Source: Pseudomonas benzenivorans
GTDB taxonomy: Bacteria; Pseudomonadota; Gammaproteobacteria; Pseudomonadales; Pseudomonadaceae
Length of the DNA: 64,000 nucleotides
Assembly: GCF_900100495.1 (NCBI RefSeq)
Contig: NZ_FNCT01000001.1
Span: forward strand, 248,001 to 312,000
Direction: 5' to 3'
Shown: piece after piece, positions 1 to 8,437 of the stretch
How the letters are laid out: every line of letters begins with the position of its first letter
How positions within the stretch are numbered: the stretch's first letter is position 1
Made by a program: the position numbers and the translations under genes
The notes under the pieces: model-generated
What the model was told of the DNA's origin: nothing
Seen by the model: only the letters and a program-made list of their open reading frames with translations
Database searches by the model: none

Positions 1-1
1 G

Positions 2-886
2 ATCCTGGTCGAGGATGAGCAGGACTTTTCGGGGGAACCGGCCAGCTACGGCTTCAAGGATCCGGCCGGCTCGCAGGTCGGCGGCGGCGACGCCACGGTG
101 TGGAGCGACTTCCGCCTGTCGGCGCAGGGTTTCAACCGCATGCTGCTGGTCAACCGCGGCCTGAATGCCTACCGGCTCGGGCGGATGATCCGCCGCCTGC
201 TGGAGATCGAGACCTACCGCATGCTGGCCTCGCTGGGCCTGCCGGCCGCCCAGGAGCTGGCCGCCACCCTGCAGGAGCTGGATCGCCAGCTGATTCGCGT
301 CGCCGAACGCAATGCTGGCGCCGACAACAGCGAGGCCAAGGCGCTGCTGGACTCGCTCACCGAGCTGTCGGCGCGGCTGATGCGCTGCTCGGCGACCTGC
401 CGGCCGCGTTTCAGCGCCACCGCGGCCTATGCGCAGATCGTCTTCGAGCGCATCGGCGAGCTGCGCGAGAGCCATGTCGGCGGCAGCCAGCGGCTCGGCG
501 TGTTCATCGAGCGGCGCTTCAAACCCAGCGTGCGTTACTGCGCCGCCACCGAACAGCGCCTCGACCGGCTGGCCGGTGGCATCGCCAACCTCGGCGAGCT
601 GCTGCAGGCCAAGGCGCAGGTGGAGGTGGAAGAACAGAACTCGAAGATCCTCGAGAGCCTGAACGCGCGCAGCAATACCCAGCTGAAGATCCAGAAGGCG
701 GTGGAGGGTTTCTCGCTGATCGCCATCAGCTACTACCTGATCGGCCTGCTCAAGATGACCCTGGAGGGCCTCGGCGCGCTGGGCTCGCCGCTGTCCGGCA
801 AGGTGCTGTTCGCCCTGCTGGCGCCGCTGTTCGTGCTCACCCTGGTGCTGATGGCCAGGCGCCTGAAGCAGGCAGCGCAGCACTGA
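2..886 (+). CDS. DUF3422 family membrane protein, C-terminal part
   Basis: The frame is open from the left edge of the window, so the start is missing; about 294 codons are visible. The sequence resembles the C-terminal half of the DUF3422 family, whose function is unknown: a long helical body followed by two membrane segments near the C-terminus (around the ISYYLIGLLKM and VLFALLAPLFVLTLVLM stretches), then a basic tail. A helical coiled-coil-like region rich in Glu and Gln comes just before the membrane segments. The family name is from memory of its general pattern; the role is not known. It is followed by about 170 bases before the next gene and appears to be transcribed separately. Confidence 0.75.
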   Translation: MLVEDEQDFSGEPASYGFKDPAGSQVGGGDATVWSDFRLSAQGFNRMLLVNRGLNAYRLGRMIRRLLEIETYRMLASLGLPAAQELAATLQELDRQLIRVAERNAGADNSEAKALLDSLTELSARLMRCSATCRPRFSATAAYAQIVFERIGELRESHVGGSQRLGVFIERRFKPSVRYCAATEQRLDRLAGGIANLGELLQAKAQVEVEEQNSKILESLNARSNTQLKIQKAVEGFSLIAISYYLIGLLKMTLEGLGALGSPLSGKVLFALLAPLFVLTLVLMARRLKQAAQH

Positions 887-1060
887 GCCGCCCGGCTGCC
901 GCTCTCGTTGGACGATTCGTTTAGGGAATGATCAGCAGAGGATTAGTCGTTTGAAAGGGGCTTTGCGGCTCGCCAGAATGTTTCGCATGAGTCACCGGAA
1001 TAGGTCTCCGTCAGGGGATCCCGGTCAGATCGATCAGGCGAAGCAAGGAGTCGAACCCCC

Positions 1061-2488
1061 ATGAGTGTGCAAGCGGCGGCCAACCGAGAAGCGTGGGTCC
1101 ACCCGGACGAAATCCGCGCGCAGTTTTCCCGCGCCATGTCGGCCATGTACCAGGCCGAGGTACCGCTCTACGGCGAGTTGCTGGAGCTGGTCGGCGAGGT
1201 CAACCGGCAGGCCCTGGCGCAGGACGGCGAGCTGGCCGAGCGGCTGCGCCTGACCGGGGAAATCCAGCGCCTGGACATGGAGCGGCACGGCGCCATCCGC
1301 CTGGGCAGCGCCACTGAGCTGGCGACCATGCGCCGCCTGTTCGCAGTGCTGGGCATGTCCCCGGTGGGCTACTACGACCTGTCCTGCGCCGGCGTGCCGG
1401 TGCATGCCACCGCCTTCCGGGCGATCCACGAGGGCTCGTTGCAGCACTGTCCGTTCCGCGTGTTCACCTCGCTGCTGCGCCTCGAGCTGATCGAGGATGC
1501 GCCGCTGCGTGAACTGGCGAGCGACATCCTCGGGCGGCGTTCGATCTTCACGGCGCGGGCGCTCGAGCTGATCGAGCGCTTCGAGCAGGCCGGCGGCCTG
1601 GATCGGGGCGAGGCGGGCGAATTCATCGAGCAGGCCCTGGAGACCTTCCGCTGGCATCGTGAAGCGACGGTCGGCGCCGCGCTGTACCGGCAGTTGAGCG
1701 CACAGCACCGGCTGATCGCCGACGTGGTGGCGTTCAAGGGCCCGCACATCAATCACCTGACCCCGCGCAGCCTCGATATCGACGCGGTGCAGGCCGGCAT
1801 GCCGCGCCGCGGCATCGACCCCAAGGCGATCGTCGAAGGCCCGCCCGCGCGGCGTTGTCCGATCCTGCTGCGCCAGACCAGCTTCAAGGCCCTGCATGAG
1901 CAGGTGCTGTTCGTCGAGGACAATGGCGAGCGCGCTCTGGGCAGCCATTCGGCCCGTTTCGGCGAGATCGAGCAGCGCGGCGCGGCCCTGACTGCCAAGG
2001 GCCGGGCGCTGTATGACCGGCTGTTGGACGGTGCGCGCCAGGCTAGCGCCGGCGCCTCGCCCGAACAGGCCAATGCGGCCTATCGGCAGGCGCTGGTGGC
2101 GCAGTTCGGCGAATTTCCGGACGACTACGCCAGCCTGCGCCGCCAGGGCCTGGCCTATTTCCGCTACTTCGTCAGTCCGGCCGGGCTGACCGCCAAGGCC
2201 CGCGGCGAGCTGGCCGGCGACCTGGAAACGCTGCTGGCGGCCGGGCATGTCTGTTGCGAGCCGCTGGTCTACGAGGATTTCCTGCCGGTCAGCGCGGCGG
2301 GCATCTTCCAGTCCAACCTCGGCGACGCCGCGCGCGACAGCTACGCCCATTCGGCCAATCAGGACGCCTTCGAGCGCGACCTGGGCGCGCCGGTGTACGA
2401 CGAGCTGGCGCTGTACGCCGACACCCAGCGACGCTCGCTGGCGCAGTGCGCTGAGCAGCTTGGCCGGCCGGGGCTGCTCGGCGACTGA
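1061..2488 (+). CDS. hglS: 2-oxoadipate dioxygenase/decarboxylase (DUF1338, HglS type)
   Basis: A 475-residue protein of the DUF1338/VOC-fold family. In P. putida HglS converts 2-oxoadipate to D-2-hydroxyglutarate with loss of CO2, using non-haem Fe(II), late in D-lysine and 2-aminoadipate catabolism. Residues His76 and Arg80 (in the ERHGAIR stretch), His232 (in KGPHINHLTPR) and Glu302 or Glu304 (in RFGEIEQRG) fit the spacing of the metal- and substrate-binding residues I recall for HglS (His70, Arg74, His226, Glu294). An AGGAG sequence precedes the ATG by about ten bases. A TPP enzyme follows 86 bases downstream on the same strand and an amino-acid importer lies beyond, which supports an amino-acid catabolic role. 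Cytosolic. The assignment is by family plus residues; substrate is inferred. Confidence 0.82.
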   Translation: MSVQAAANREAWVHPDEIRAQFSRAMSAMYQAEVPLYGELLELVGEVNRQALAQDGELAERLRLTGEIQRLDMERHGAIRLGSATELATMRRLFAVLGMSPVGYYDLSCAGVPVHATAFRAIHEGSLQHCPFRVFTSLLRLELIEDAPLRELASDILGRRSIFTARALELIERFEQAGGLDRGEAGEFIEQALETFRWHREATVGAALYRQLSAQHRLIADVVAFKGPHINHLTPRSLDIDAVQAGMPRRGIDPKAIVEGPPARRCPILLRQTSFKALHEQVLFVEDNGERALGSHSARFGEIEQRGAALTAKGRALYDRLLDGARQASAGASPEQANAAYRQALVAQFGEFPDDYASLRRQGLAYFRYFVSPAGLTAKARGELAGDLETLLAAGHVCCEPLVYEDFLPVSAAGIFQSNLGDAARDSYAHSANQDAFERDLGAPVYDELALYADTQRRSLAQCAEQLGRPGLLGD

Positions 2489-2574
2489 CGGCGGCGCCCG
2501 TCATTTCCGCTTGTTCGATGTCTTCAGTCATCTGCCGCCAGGCGTGAGCCTGGCCGTGTTCGAGGAGTCGCATC

Positions 2575-4257
2575 ATGGATAACAGCAAGGGGGCCCGCAG
2601 CGGCGGGCAGATTCTGGTCGATGCCTTGCGCATCAATGGCGTCGAGCGCGCGTTCTGCGTGCCCGGCGAGAGTTACCTGGCGGTGCTCGATGCGCTGTAC
2701 GATGCCCGCGAGGCGATTGACCTGGTGGTCTGTCGCCAGGAGGGCGGCGCGGCCTACATGGCCGAGGCCTACGGCAAGCTGACCGGCAAGCCGGGGATCT
2801 GCTTCGTCACGCGCGGCCCGGGCGCCACCAACGCGGCGGTCGGAGTGCATACGGCCTTCCAGGATTCCACGCCGATGATCCTGTTCATCGGTCAGGTGGC
2901 CCGCGACCAGATGGAGCGCGAGGCCTTCCAGGAGGTCGACTACCGGCGCATGTTCGGCGCGCTGGCCAAGTGGGTGGTGCAGGTGGATGACGCCCGGCGC
3001 CTGCCCGAGTTGCTCAGCCAGGCCTTCCACCGTGCCGTCAACGGTCGCCCGGGGCCGGTGGTGGTGGCCCTGCCGGAAGACATGCTGACCGATCGCGTCG
3101 AGGTGGCCGATGCCGGACCTTGCCGGCGGATCGAACCGAGCCCGGCGGCGGCCGACCTGCAGGCCATGAGCGAGTTGCTGGATCGGGCCCGACGGCCCCT
3201 GTTGATCCTCGGCGGCGGTGGCTGGAGCGCGGCGGCGGTCGCCGACATCCAGCGTTTCGCCGAGCGCCGGCAGTTGCCGGTGGCGGCCTCGTTCCGTTGC
3301 CAGGACCTGTTCGACAACCGGCATCCGAACTACGCCGGCGACCTGGGCCTGGCGGCGGGTCCCAAGCTGACCGAGGCGGTGCGCGATGCCGACCTGTTGC
3401 TGGTAGTCGGCGCGCGCATGGGCGAGATCACCTCCGGCGGCTACGGCCTGCTGGAGATCCCGGTGCCGCGGCAGAAGCTGGTGCACATCCACGCCGGTAT
3501 CGAGGAACTGGGGCGCGTCTACCAGCCGACCCTGGCGATCAACAGTGGCATGCCGTCCTTCGCCGCGCTGGCCGCCACGCTCGAACCCAGCAGCAATCCG
3601 CTGCACGCCGACTGGACTGGCGAGTTGAACGCCCACTATCAGGCCCATCTGGACTGCCCGGCCTCGCCGGGACCGGTGCAGCTGGGCGAGATCATGGCCT
3701 GGCTGCGCGAGCGTCTGCCTGAGGATGCCATCCTCAGCAACGGCGCCGGCAACTATGCGGTCTGGGTCCAGCGCTTCTACCAGTACCGGCGCTTCCGCAC
3801 CCAGTTGGGACCGACCAATGGTTCGATGGGCTACGGCGTGCCGGCCGGCATCGCCGCCAAGCTGAGTGCCCCGCAGCGCATGGTGGTGGCCTTCGCCGGC
3901 GATGGCTGCTTCATGATGAATGGCCAGGAGCTGGCCACCGCGGCCCAGTACGGCGCCAACCTGATCGTCATCGTGGTGAACAACGGCATGTACGGCACCA
4001 TCCGCATGCACCAGGAGCGCCACTACCCCGGGCGGGTCTGCGGCACCTCGCTGCACAATCCGGACTTCGCCGCCCTGGCGCGGGCCTACGGCGTGCACGG
4101 CGAAGTGGTGGCGGCCACCGAGGAGTTCCCGGCGGCCTTCGAGCGCGCCGCCCGGGCCGGCACACCGGCGCTGATCGAGATTCGCCTGGATCCCGAAGCG
4201 CTGACCCCGCGGCAGAGCCTCAGCCAGATCCGCCAGCAGGCCCTGGCGCAATCCTGA
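2575..4257 (+). CDS. Thiamine diphosphate-dependent enzyme, acetolactate-synthase-like
   Basis: A 560-residue protein with the three-domain layout of the acetohydroxyacid synthase/pyruvate oxidase/benzoylformate decarboxylase superfamily. The N-terminal PYR domain has the catalytic glutamate in CRQEGGAAYMAE. The middle domain is a Rossmann-like fold. The C-terminal PP domain has a GDG...NN diphosphate/magnesium motif (GDGCFMMNGQEL to VVNNGMYG). No regulatory small subunit is adjacent, unlike ilvB/ilvN, so ordinary branched-chain biosynthesis is unlikely. Its position directly downstream of hglS suggests a keto-acid decarboxylation or carboligation step in the same catabolic block, but the substrate cannot be read from sequence. 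A GC-rich hairpin and then a MITE-like repeat follow it. Confidence 0.8.
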   Translation: MDNSKGARSGGQILVDALRINGVERAFCVPGESYLAVLDALYDAREAIDLVVCRQEGGAAYMAEAYGKLTGKPGICFVTRGPGATNAAVGVHTAFQDSTPMILFIGQVARDQMEREAFQEVDYRRMFGALAKWVVQVDDARRLPELLSQAFHRAVNGRPGPVVVALPEDMLTDRVEVADAGPCRRIEPSPAAADLQAMSELLDRARRPLLILGGGGWSAAAVADIQRFAERRQLPVAASFRCQDLFDNRHPNYAGDLGLAAGPKLTEAVRDADLLLVVGARMGEITSGGYGLLEIPVPRQKLVHIHAGIEELGRVYQPTLAINSGMPSFAALAATLEPSSNPLHADWTGELNAHYQAHLDCPASPGPVQLGEIMAWLRERLPEDAILSNGAGNYAVWVQRFYQYRRFRTQLGPTNGSMGYGVPAGIAAKLSAPQRMVVAFAGDGCFMMNGQELATAAQYGANLIVIVVNNGMYGTIRMHQERHYPGRVCGTSLHNPDFAALARAYGVHGEVVAATEEFPAAFERAARAGTPALIEIRLDPEALTPRQSLSQIRQQALAQS

Positions 4258-4268
4258 CTGCTATCGAA

Positions 4269-4291
4269 GGCGGGCGCGCCCAGCGCCCGCC
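4269..4291 (+). terminator. GC-rich hairpin after the TPP enzyme gene
   Basis: Nine-base perfect stem (GGCGGGCGC paired with GCGCCCGCC) with a five-base loop, twelve bases after the stop codon at 4257. There is no good T-tract, so it may be a weak terminator or an mRNA 3'-end protecting hairpin. Confidence 0.5.
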
Positions 4292-4293
4292 CT

Positions 4294-4453
4294 TAGCAGG
4301 CCGTTTAAAAAAGTAGCGAGCGAAGGCTAGGCAAGGCGAAATCAGCCGAAAAAGCGCAGTTTACGTGTTGTAAATGAGCATTTTGAGACGCCGCGTCCCG
4401 GGCTGATTTCAACGCCGCATAGCCGAGTGCAGTAGTTTTTCAACGGCCTGCTA
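4294..4453. repeat. MITE-like palindromic element, copy 1
   Basis: About 160 bases bounded by imperfect terminal inverted repeats: TAGCAGGCCGTTTAAAAAAG on the left and, read on the other strand, TAGCAGGCCGTTGAAAAAC on the right. The inside shares a conserved core (around GTTGTA.ATGAGCATTTTGAG) with a second copy at 15662-15808, which is in the opposite orientation. It carries no open reading frame for a transposase. The right-hand CTA of the element is the stop codon of the lrp-type gene read on the minus strand. Similar short elements are common in Pseudomonas; the exact family name is not known to me. Confidence 0.8.
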
Positions 4454-4912
4454 GAGCTTCTGTCCGCGATCCAGCTTGCAGGACAGGATGATCGAGGTGG
4501 TGGTCTTCTCCACGCCATCCACCGCGCCTATCTCATCGAGCAATTCATCCAGGCGTTCCGGCGATTCCGCTCGCAGCCAGGCGACGAAATCGAACTCGCC
4601 GCTCACCGTGCACAGCTGCTGCACCTCCGCCATGCTGCTCAGCCGGCGCAGCACCTCCTTGCCCGAGCGTGGCTGCAGGGTGATGCCGACATAGGCCTGC
4701 AGGCCGCCATCCAGCACGCGCTGGCCGAGGCGCAGGCCGTAGCCGGTGATGACCTTGTTCTTCTCCAGGCGGGCGATCCGCGAGATCACCGTGGTCCGGG
4801 CGATGCCCAGCTTGCGCGCCAGCATGGCCACGCTTTCCCGCGCATTGAGTTGCAGCGCGGCGATCAGCTGGCGATCGATCTCGTCGAGACGGAGGGAGGA
4901 AAGCTCGGACAT
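4451..4912 (-). CDS. Lrp/AsnC family transcriptional regulator
   Basis: A 153-residue protein of typical Lrp length. Residues about 8-60 form the winged helix-turn-helix (LDEIDRQLIAALQLNARES, then LARKLGIARTTVISRIARLE). Residues about 70-150 form the RAM/AsnC effector-binding domain (YVGITLQPRSG, VSGEFDFVAWL). Such regulators sense amino acids and control their transport and breakdown. It is divergent in orientation from hglS and the TPP gene and lies upstream, on the same strand, of the amino-acid ABC importer, so it probably controls one or both. Its TAG stop lies within the end of the MITE-like repeat, meaning that insertion has probably reset the C-terminus. Confidence 0.88.
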   Translation of the reverse strand: MSELSSLRLDEIDRQLIAALQLNARESVAMLARKLGIARTTVISRIARLEKNKVITGYGLRLGQRVLDGGLQAYVGITLQPRSGKEVLRRLSSMAEVQQLCTVSGEFDFVAWLRAESPERLDELLDEIGAVDGVEKTTTSIILSCKLDRGQKL

Positions 4913-5020
4913 CGAGGAACTACCAGGCAGGAGGGATGAAAAAGGTGCCGCATCTTAGCAAAACGTCGCCCGGCAAACCTCGCGGCAGCCGGGCATAGGC
5001 GCGATGGGTGTGGCTCCGCT

Positions 5021-5118
5021 GTAGGGTGCGCCATGCGCAGCCCCCTGGCGCACACGGAGCACCCTACGTGGGCCCGGTGCGCACAGCCTGGGCGGCCCCG
5101 CTCACCCTACGTGGGCTT
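5021..5118. repeat. GTAGGGTG-type palindromic repeat
   Basis: GTAGGGTGCGCCATGCGC at 5021 is mirrored by GCACCCTACGTGGGC around 5059-5073 and again by a second CACCCTACGTGGGC at 5103-5116. It lies between the lrp-type gene and the importer permease gene. It belongs with the similar repeats near 45.2 and 46.2 kb. Confidence 0.6.
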
Positions 5119-5135
5119 AGCACAGCCGGCGTGGA

Positions 5136-5825
5136 CTAACGACCCTGGCAAGCATCCACCCGCAGGCGCCGCTCGAGCAGGCGGAAGCCCTGTACCAGCA
5201 CGTAGGCGGCCAGTAGGTAGAACACCCCGGCGGCGAAGAAGATCTCCACCGGCTGGTAGGTGCGGGCGATGATGGTGCGCGACATGCCGGTCAGCTCCAG
5301 CAGGGTGATGGTGCTGGCCAGGGCGCTGGCCTTGAGCATCAGGATCACCTCGTTGCTGTAGGCCGGCAGGCCGATCCGTGTCGCCCGCGGCAGGATGATG
5401 TGCAGCAGCGCCTGGGCGCGCGACATGCCCAGGGCCCGTGCCGCCTCGATCTCACCCGGCGGGATGGCCTGGATCGCACCGCGCAGGATCTCGGCGATAT
5501 AGGCGGCGGTGTGCAGGGTCAGGGTGATGATCGCGCACCAGTAGGGGTCGCGCAGGTAGGGCCAGAGCGGGCCCTGGCGCACCGCGTCGAACTGCGCCAG
5601 GCCGTAGTAGACGAGGAACAGCTGGACCAGCAGCGGGGTGCCGCGGAAGAAGAAGATGTAGGCGTAGGGCAGGCTGCGCAACCACCACTGCCGTGACGAG
5701 CGGGCGATGCCCAGGGGGATCGCCAGGATCAGCCCGGCGATCACCGCGATGGCCACCAGCTCCAGGGTCAGCCAGGCGCCCTCGGCGATCCGCGGCAGCC
5801 ACTTGAAGATCAATTCCCAGTTCAT
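5136..5825 (-). CDS. Polar amino acid ABC transporter permease (HisM-like)
   Basis: A 229-residue inner-membrane permease of the His/Glu/Gln/Arg/opine family. It starts MNWELIFKWLPRIAEGAWLTL and has about five membrane segments, with the EAA loop for the ATPase contact around EIEAARALGMSRAQAL. The start ATG overlaps the TGA of the upstream HisQ-like gene (ATGA), showing translational coupling. It forms a heterodimeric channel with the adjacent permease, energised by the ATPase at 7342-8115 and fed by the binding protein at 6575-7327. The substrate is probably a basic amino acid (lysine, arginine, ornithine or histidine), inferred from family resemblance and the lysine-related neighbours. It is the last gene of the operon. 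Confidence 0.88.
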   Translation of the reverse strand: MNWELIFKWLPRIAEGAWLTLELVAIAVIAGLILAIPLGIARSSRQWWLRSLPYAYIFFFRGTPLLVQLFLVYYGLAQFDAVRQGPLWPYLRDPYWCAIITLTLHTAAYIAEILRGAIQAIPPGEIEAARALGMSRAQALLHIILPRATRIGLPAYSNEVILMLKASALASTITLLELTGMSRTIIARTYQPVEIFFAAGVFYLLAAYVLVQGFRLLERRLRVDACQGR

Positions 5826-6517
5826 GCGGCGCTCCTGACGAATCCGAGGCTGGCGCGCTTCTCGAGGAAGTGCAGGCCGAGCATGGCGAGTACGGTGAGC
5901 CCCAGGTAGATGAAGGCGGCCACCAGGAAGAAGGTGAAGGGCTCCTTGCTCGAGGTCACGGCGATCTGCGAGCGGCGCATGATTTCCTCCAGGCCGATCA
6001 CCGAGATCAGCGCGGTGTCCTTCATCAGGATCATGAACAGGTTGCCCAGCCCCGGCAGGGCGATGCGCCACATCTGCGGCAGGATCAGCCGGCGGAAGAT
6101 CCGCAGCTTGGACAGGCCGAGCGCCTGCCCGGCCTCGCGGTGGCCCTTGGGGATGGCCAGGATCGCGCCGCGGAACACCTCGGTGGCATAGGCGCCGAAG
6201 CACAGGCCGAGGGCGATGGTGCCGGCGGCGAAGGCGCTGAGTTCCAGGCTTGCCACGCCGAGCAGGTCGGCCAGGCTGCGCAGCAGGCTGACGCTGCCGA
6301 AGTAGATCAGCAGCACCCAGAGCAGCTCGGGCACGCCGCGCACCAGGGTCGAATAGCTGCCGCCCAGCCATTGCAGCGGCTTGTACGGCGAAGTCTTGGC
6401 CAGCGCGCCGAGCAGGCCGAGCACCAGGCCCAGGCTCAGCGCCGAGAGCGCCAGCTTGATGGTCATCAGGGTGCCGGCGGCCAGCGCCGGACCGAATCCG
6501 TAGAGATCGAGAGTCAT
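5822..6517 (-). CDS. Polar amino acid ABC transporter permease (HisQ-like)
   Basis: A 231-residue permease starting MTLDLYGFGPALAAGTLMTI. I chose this start over the longer frame beginning at 6544 because the shorter start matches the usual HisQ/AotQ N-terminus. Several membrane segments are visible and the EAA loop is at GHREAGQALGLSKLRIF. It pairs with the HisM-like permease, whose start codon it overlaps by four bases. The binding-protein gene lies 57 bases upstream, so all four importer genes read as one minus-strand operon. Confidence 0.88.
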   Translation of the reverse strand: MTLDLYGFGPALAAGTLMTIKLALSALSLGLVLGLLGALAKTSPYKPLQWLGGSYSTLVRGVPELLWVLLIYFGSVSLLRSLADLLGVASLELSAFAAGTIALGLCFGAYATEVFRGAILAIPKGHREAGQALGLSKLRIFRRLILPQMWRIALPGLGNLFMILMKDTALISVIGLEEIMRRSQIAVTSSKEPFTFFLVAAFIYLGLTVLAMLGLHFLEKRASLGFVRSAA

Positions 6518-6574
6518 GGTTCGTACCACCGCAGGGACAGGCACGACGCGACGGCGCCGTGCCCGTCAGGCCGA

Positions 6575-7327
6575 TCAGTAGATGCTGAAGGGGAAGTACT
6601 TGGCGTTGATCTTCTGGTAGGTGCCGTCGGCGACGATCTGCTGCAGCGCGCCGTTGAGCTTCTCGCGCAGCGGGTCGCCCTTGCGCACGGCGATGCCGAT
6701 CTTGTCGTTGTCGAACACCGGCTCGCCCTTGAACTCGAAGCCCTTGCCGGCATCGCTCTTCAGCCATTCCCAGTTGACGAAGGTGTCGGCCAGCACGCCG
6801 TCCAGGCGGCCCGAGGTCAGGTCGAGGTAGGCGTTCTCCTGGGTGTCGTAGAGCTTGATGTCGACCACATCGCCCAGGTTGTCCTCCAGCCAGGTGCCGG
6901 CGATGGTCGCGCGCTGGGCTCCGATCACCTTGCCTTTCAGGCTGGCCTCGTCGGTCTTGAAGTCGGCACCCTTGGGGGCGATGAATTGCAGCTTGTTGGT
7001 GTAGTAGGGGGCGGTGAAATCGACCGCCTGCTGGCGCTCCTCGGTGATCGACATCGAGGCCACCAGGAAGTCGAATTTCCGGGCGTTCAGCGCCGGGATG
7101 ATGCCGTCCCAGTCGGAGGTGACCACTTCGCACTCGGCCTGCAGCTTGGCGCACAGGGCCTGGGCGACTTCCACGTCGAAGCCGCCGACCTGGCCGCTGG
7201 CGTCGATCAGGTTGAAGGGCGGGTAAGCACCCTCGGTGCCGATTTTCAGCTTGTCGGCGGCGACTACGCTGCTGGCGAAAGCCAGGGTCGCGGCGGTGGT
7301 CAGCAGGATCTTCTTGTACTTATGCAT
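6575..7327 (-). CDS. Periplasmic amino-acid-binding protein of the ABC importer
   Basis: A 250-residue solute-binding protein (SBP_bac_3 family). The N-terminus MHKYKKILLTTAATLAFASS followed by VVAADKLKIGTEGAYPPFN is a Sec signal peptide with cleavage likely after AxA near residue 23. The mature protein has the amino-acid-binding pattern: GAYPPFN, GFDVEVAQALC, WDGIIPAL, and FDFLVASMSITEERQQ. This is closest in feel to the HisJ/ArgT/AotJ group that binds lysine, arginine, ornithine or histidine; the exact ligand is inferred. It lies 14 bases downstream of the ATPase gene. Confidence 0.88.
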   Translation of the reverse strand: MHKYKKILLTTAATLAFASSVVAADKLKIGTEGAYPPFNLIDASGQVGGFDVEVAQALCAKLQAECEVVTSDWDGIIPALNARKFDFLVASMSITEERQQAVDFTAPYYTNKLQFIAPKGADFKTDEASLKGKVIGAQRATIAGTWLEDNLGDVVDIKLYDTQENAYLDLTSGRLDGVLADTFVNWEWLKSDAGKGFEFKGEPVFDNDKIGIAVRKGDPLREKLNGALQQIVADGTYQKINAKYFPFSIY

Positions 7328-7341
7328 GCGATGACACTCCG

Positions 7342-8115
7342 TTAGTGATTGCTGGACATGAACTGTTTGCAGCGTGCCGAGCCCGGGTTGTCGAACACCT
7401 GCGCGGGCGGCCCCTGTTCTTCGACCAGGCCCTGGTGGAGGAATACCACCTCGCTGGAGACCTGGCGGGCGAAGTTCATTTCGTGGGTGACCAACAGCAT
7501 GGTGCGGCCTTCCTCGGCCAGCGCGCGGATCACGTTGAGCACCTCCTGGACCATTTCCGGGTCGAGGGCCGAGGTCGGCTCGTCGAACAGGATCACCTTG
7601 GGTTCCATGCACAGGGTGCGGGCGATGGCCGCGCGCTGCTGCTGGCCGCCGGACAGCTGGTTGGGGTAGACGTGGCGCTTGTCGGCGATGCCGACCTTGG
7701 CCAGCAGCGCCTCGGCCCGCTCGGTGGCCTCGGCCTTGCTCAGGCCGAGCACGCGGCGCGGCGCCTCGATGATGTTGTCGAGCACGCTCATGTGCGGCCA
7801 CAGGTTGAAGTTCTGGAAGACGAAACCGATCTCGCTGCGCAGGCGGTTGATCTGCTTGCTGTCGGCGGCGACCAGCTCGCCGTTGCTCGCGGCCTTCAGC
7901 TTGAGCTGTTCGCCGGCCACCAGGATCTGCCCCTGGTGCGGGTTTTCCAGCAGGTTGATGCAACGCAGGAAGGTCGACTTGCCGGAGCCGGAGGAGCCGA
8001 GGATGGAGATCACATCGCCGTCGCGCGCGGTGAGGGAGATGCCCTTGAGCACCTCATGCGCGCCGTAACGTTTGTGCAGGTCGCGGATTTCCAGTGCAGG
8101 TGGGGAGCCAGTCAT
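7342..8115 (-). CDS. Amino acid ABC transporter ATP-binding protein (HisP-like)
   Basis: A 257-residue ATPase. Walker A is GSSGSGKST, the signature is LSGGQQQR, Walker B is VILFDEPTSALDP, and the switch histidine is in LLVTHEMNFA. The start MTGSPPALEIRDLHKRYG at 8115 is preferred over an upstream in-frame ATG at 8166 because a GAGGTG ribosome site lies just before it and the family N-terminus begins here. It is the first gene of the four-gene importer operon transcribed leftward. Cytoplasmic face of the inner membrane. Confidence 0.9.
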   Translation of the reverse strand: MTGSPPALEIRDLHKRYGAHEVLKGISLTARDGDVISILGSSGSGKSTFLRCINLLENPHQGQILVAGEQLKLKAASNGELVAADSKQINRLRSEIGFVFQNFNLWPHMSVLDNIIEAPRRVLGLSKAEATERAEALLAKVGIADKRHVYPNQLSGGQQQRAAIARTLCMEPKVILFDEPTSALDPEMVQEVLNVIRALAEEGRTMLLVTHEMNFARQVSSEVVFLHQGLVEEQGPPAQVFDNPGSARCKQFMSSNH

Positions 8116-8437
8116 TGAAGCACCTCTTATTTTTCTTTTTTCGCGAAGCGGATACTGCCGGGTCACGCCGATCGCTGCTGCCGGTTATGCGTCGCAGGCG
8201 TTCAGCATTGCGTCAGCCTGGCCAGTCGCCAGGTGTTCCCGGCGCGCGCCGGGGTAGCGTCAATCCTCGATGGGCACCGCGTCCGCGCGTATCCATCCAG
8301 CGAAAATAAGGGCTCGCAGCATCGCGCAAGCGACTCGACTTGACGTCTGAGCGAGCCGCTGCAGGCTCGCAGGCGGCTGCTCGCGGTTCAGCTGCCAGTG
8401 GCGCGCGGCGAACGGGTCGCCGCACGCCAGGTCCAAC
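8116..8437. other. Intergenic region upstream of the importer operon
   Basis: About 320 bases between the importer operon and the saccharopine-dehydrogenase-like gene. It should hold the minus-strand promoter of the importer operon. I see no convincing open reading frame, RNA gene or clear operator. Confidence 0.4.

Noticed and set aside
2524..4251. Minus-strand 575-residue open frame over the TPP enzyme gene
   Set aside because: Antisense shadow; the plus-strand frame has complete TPP-binding motifs.
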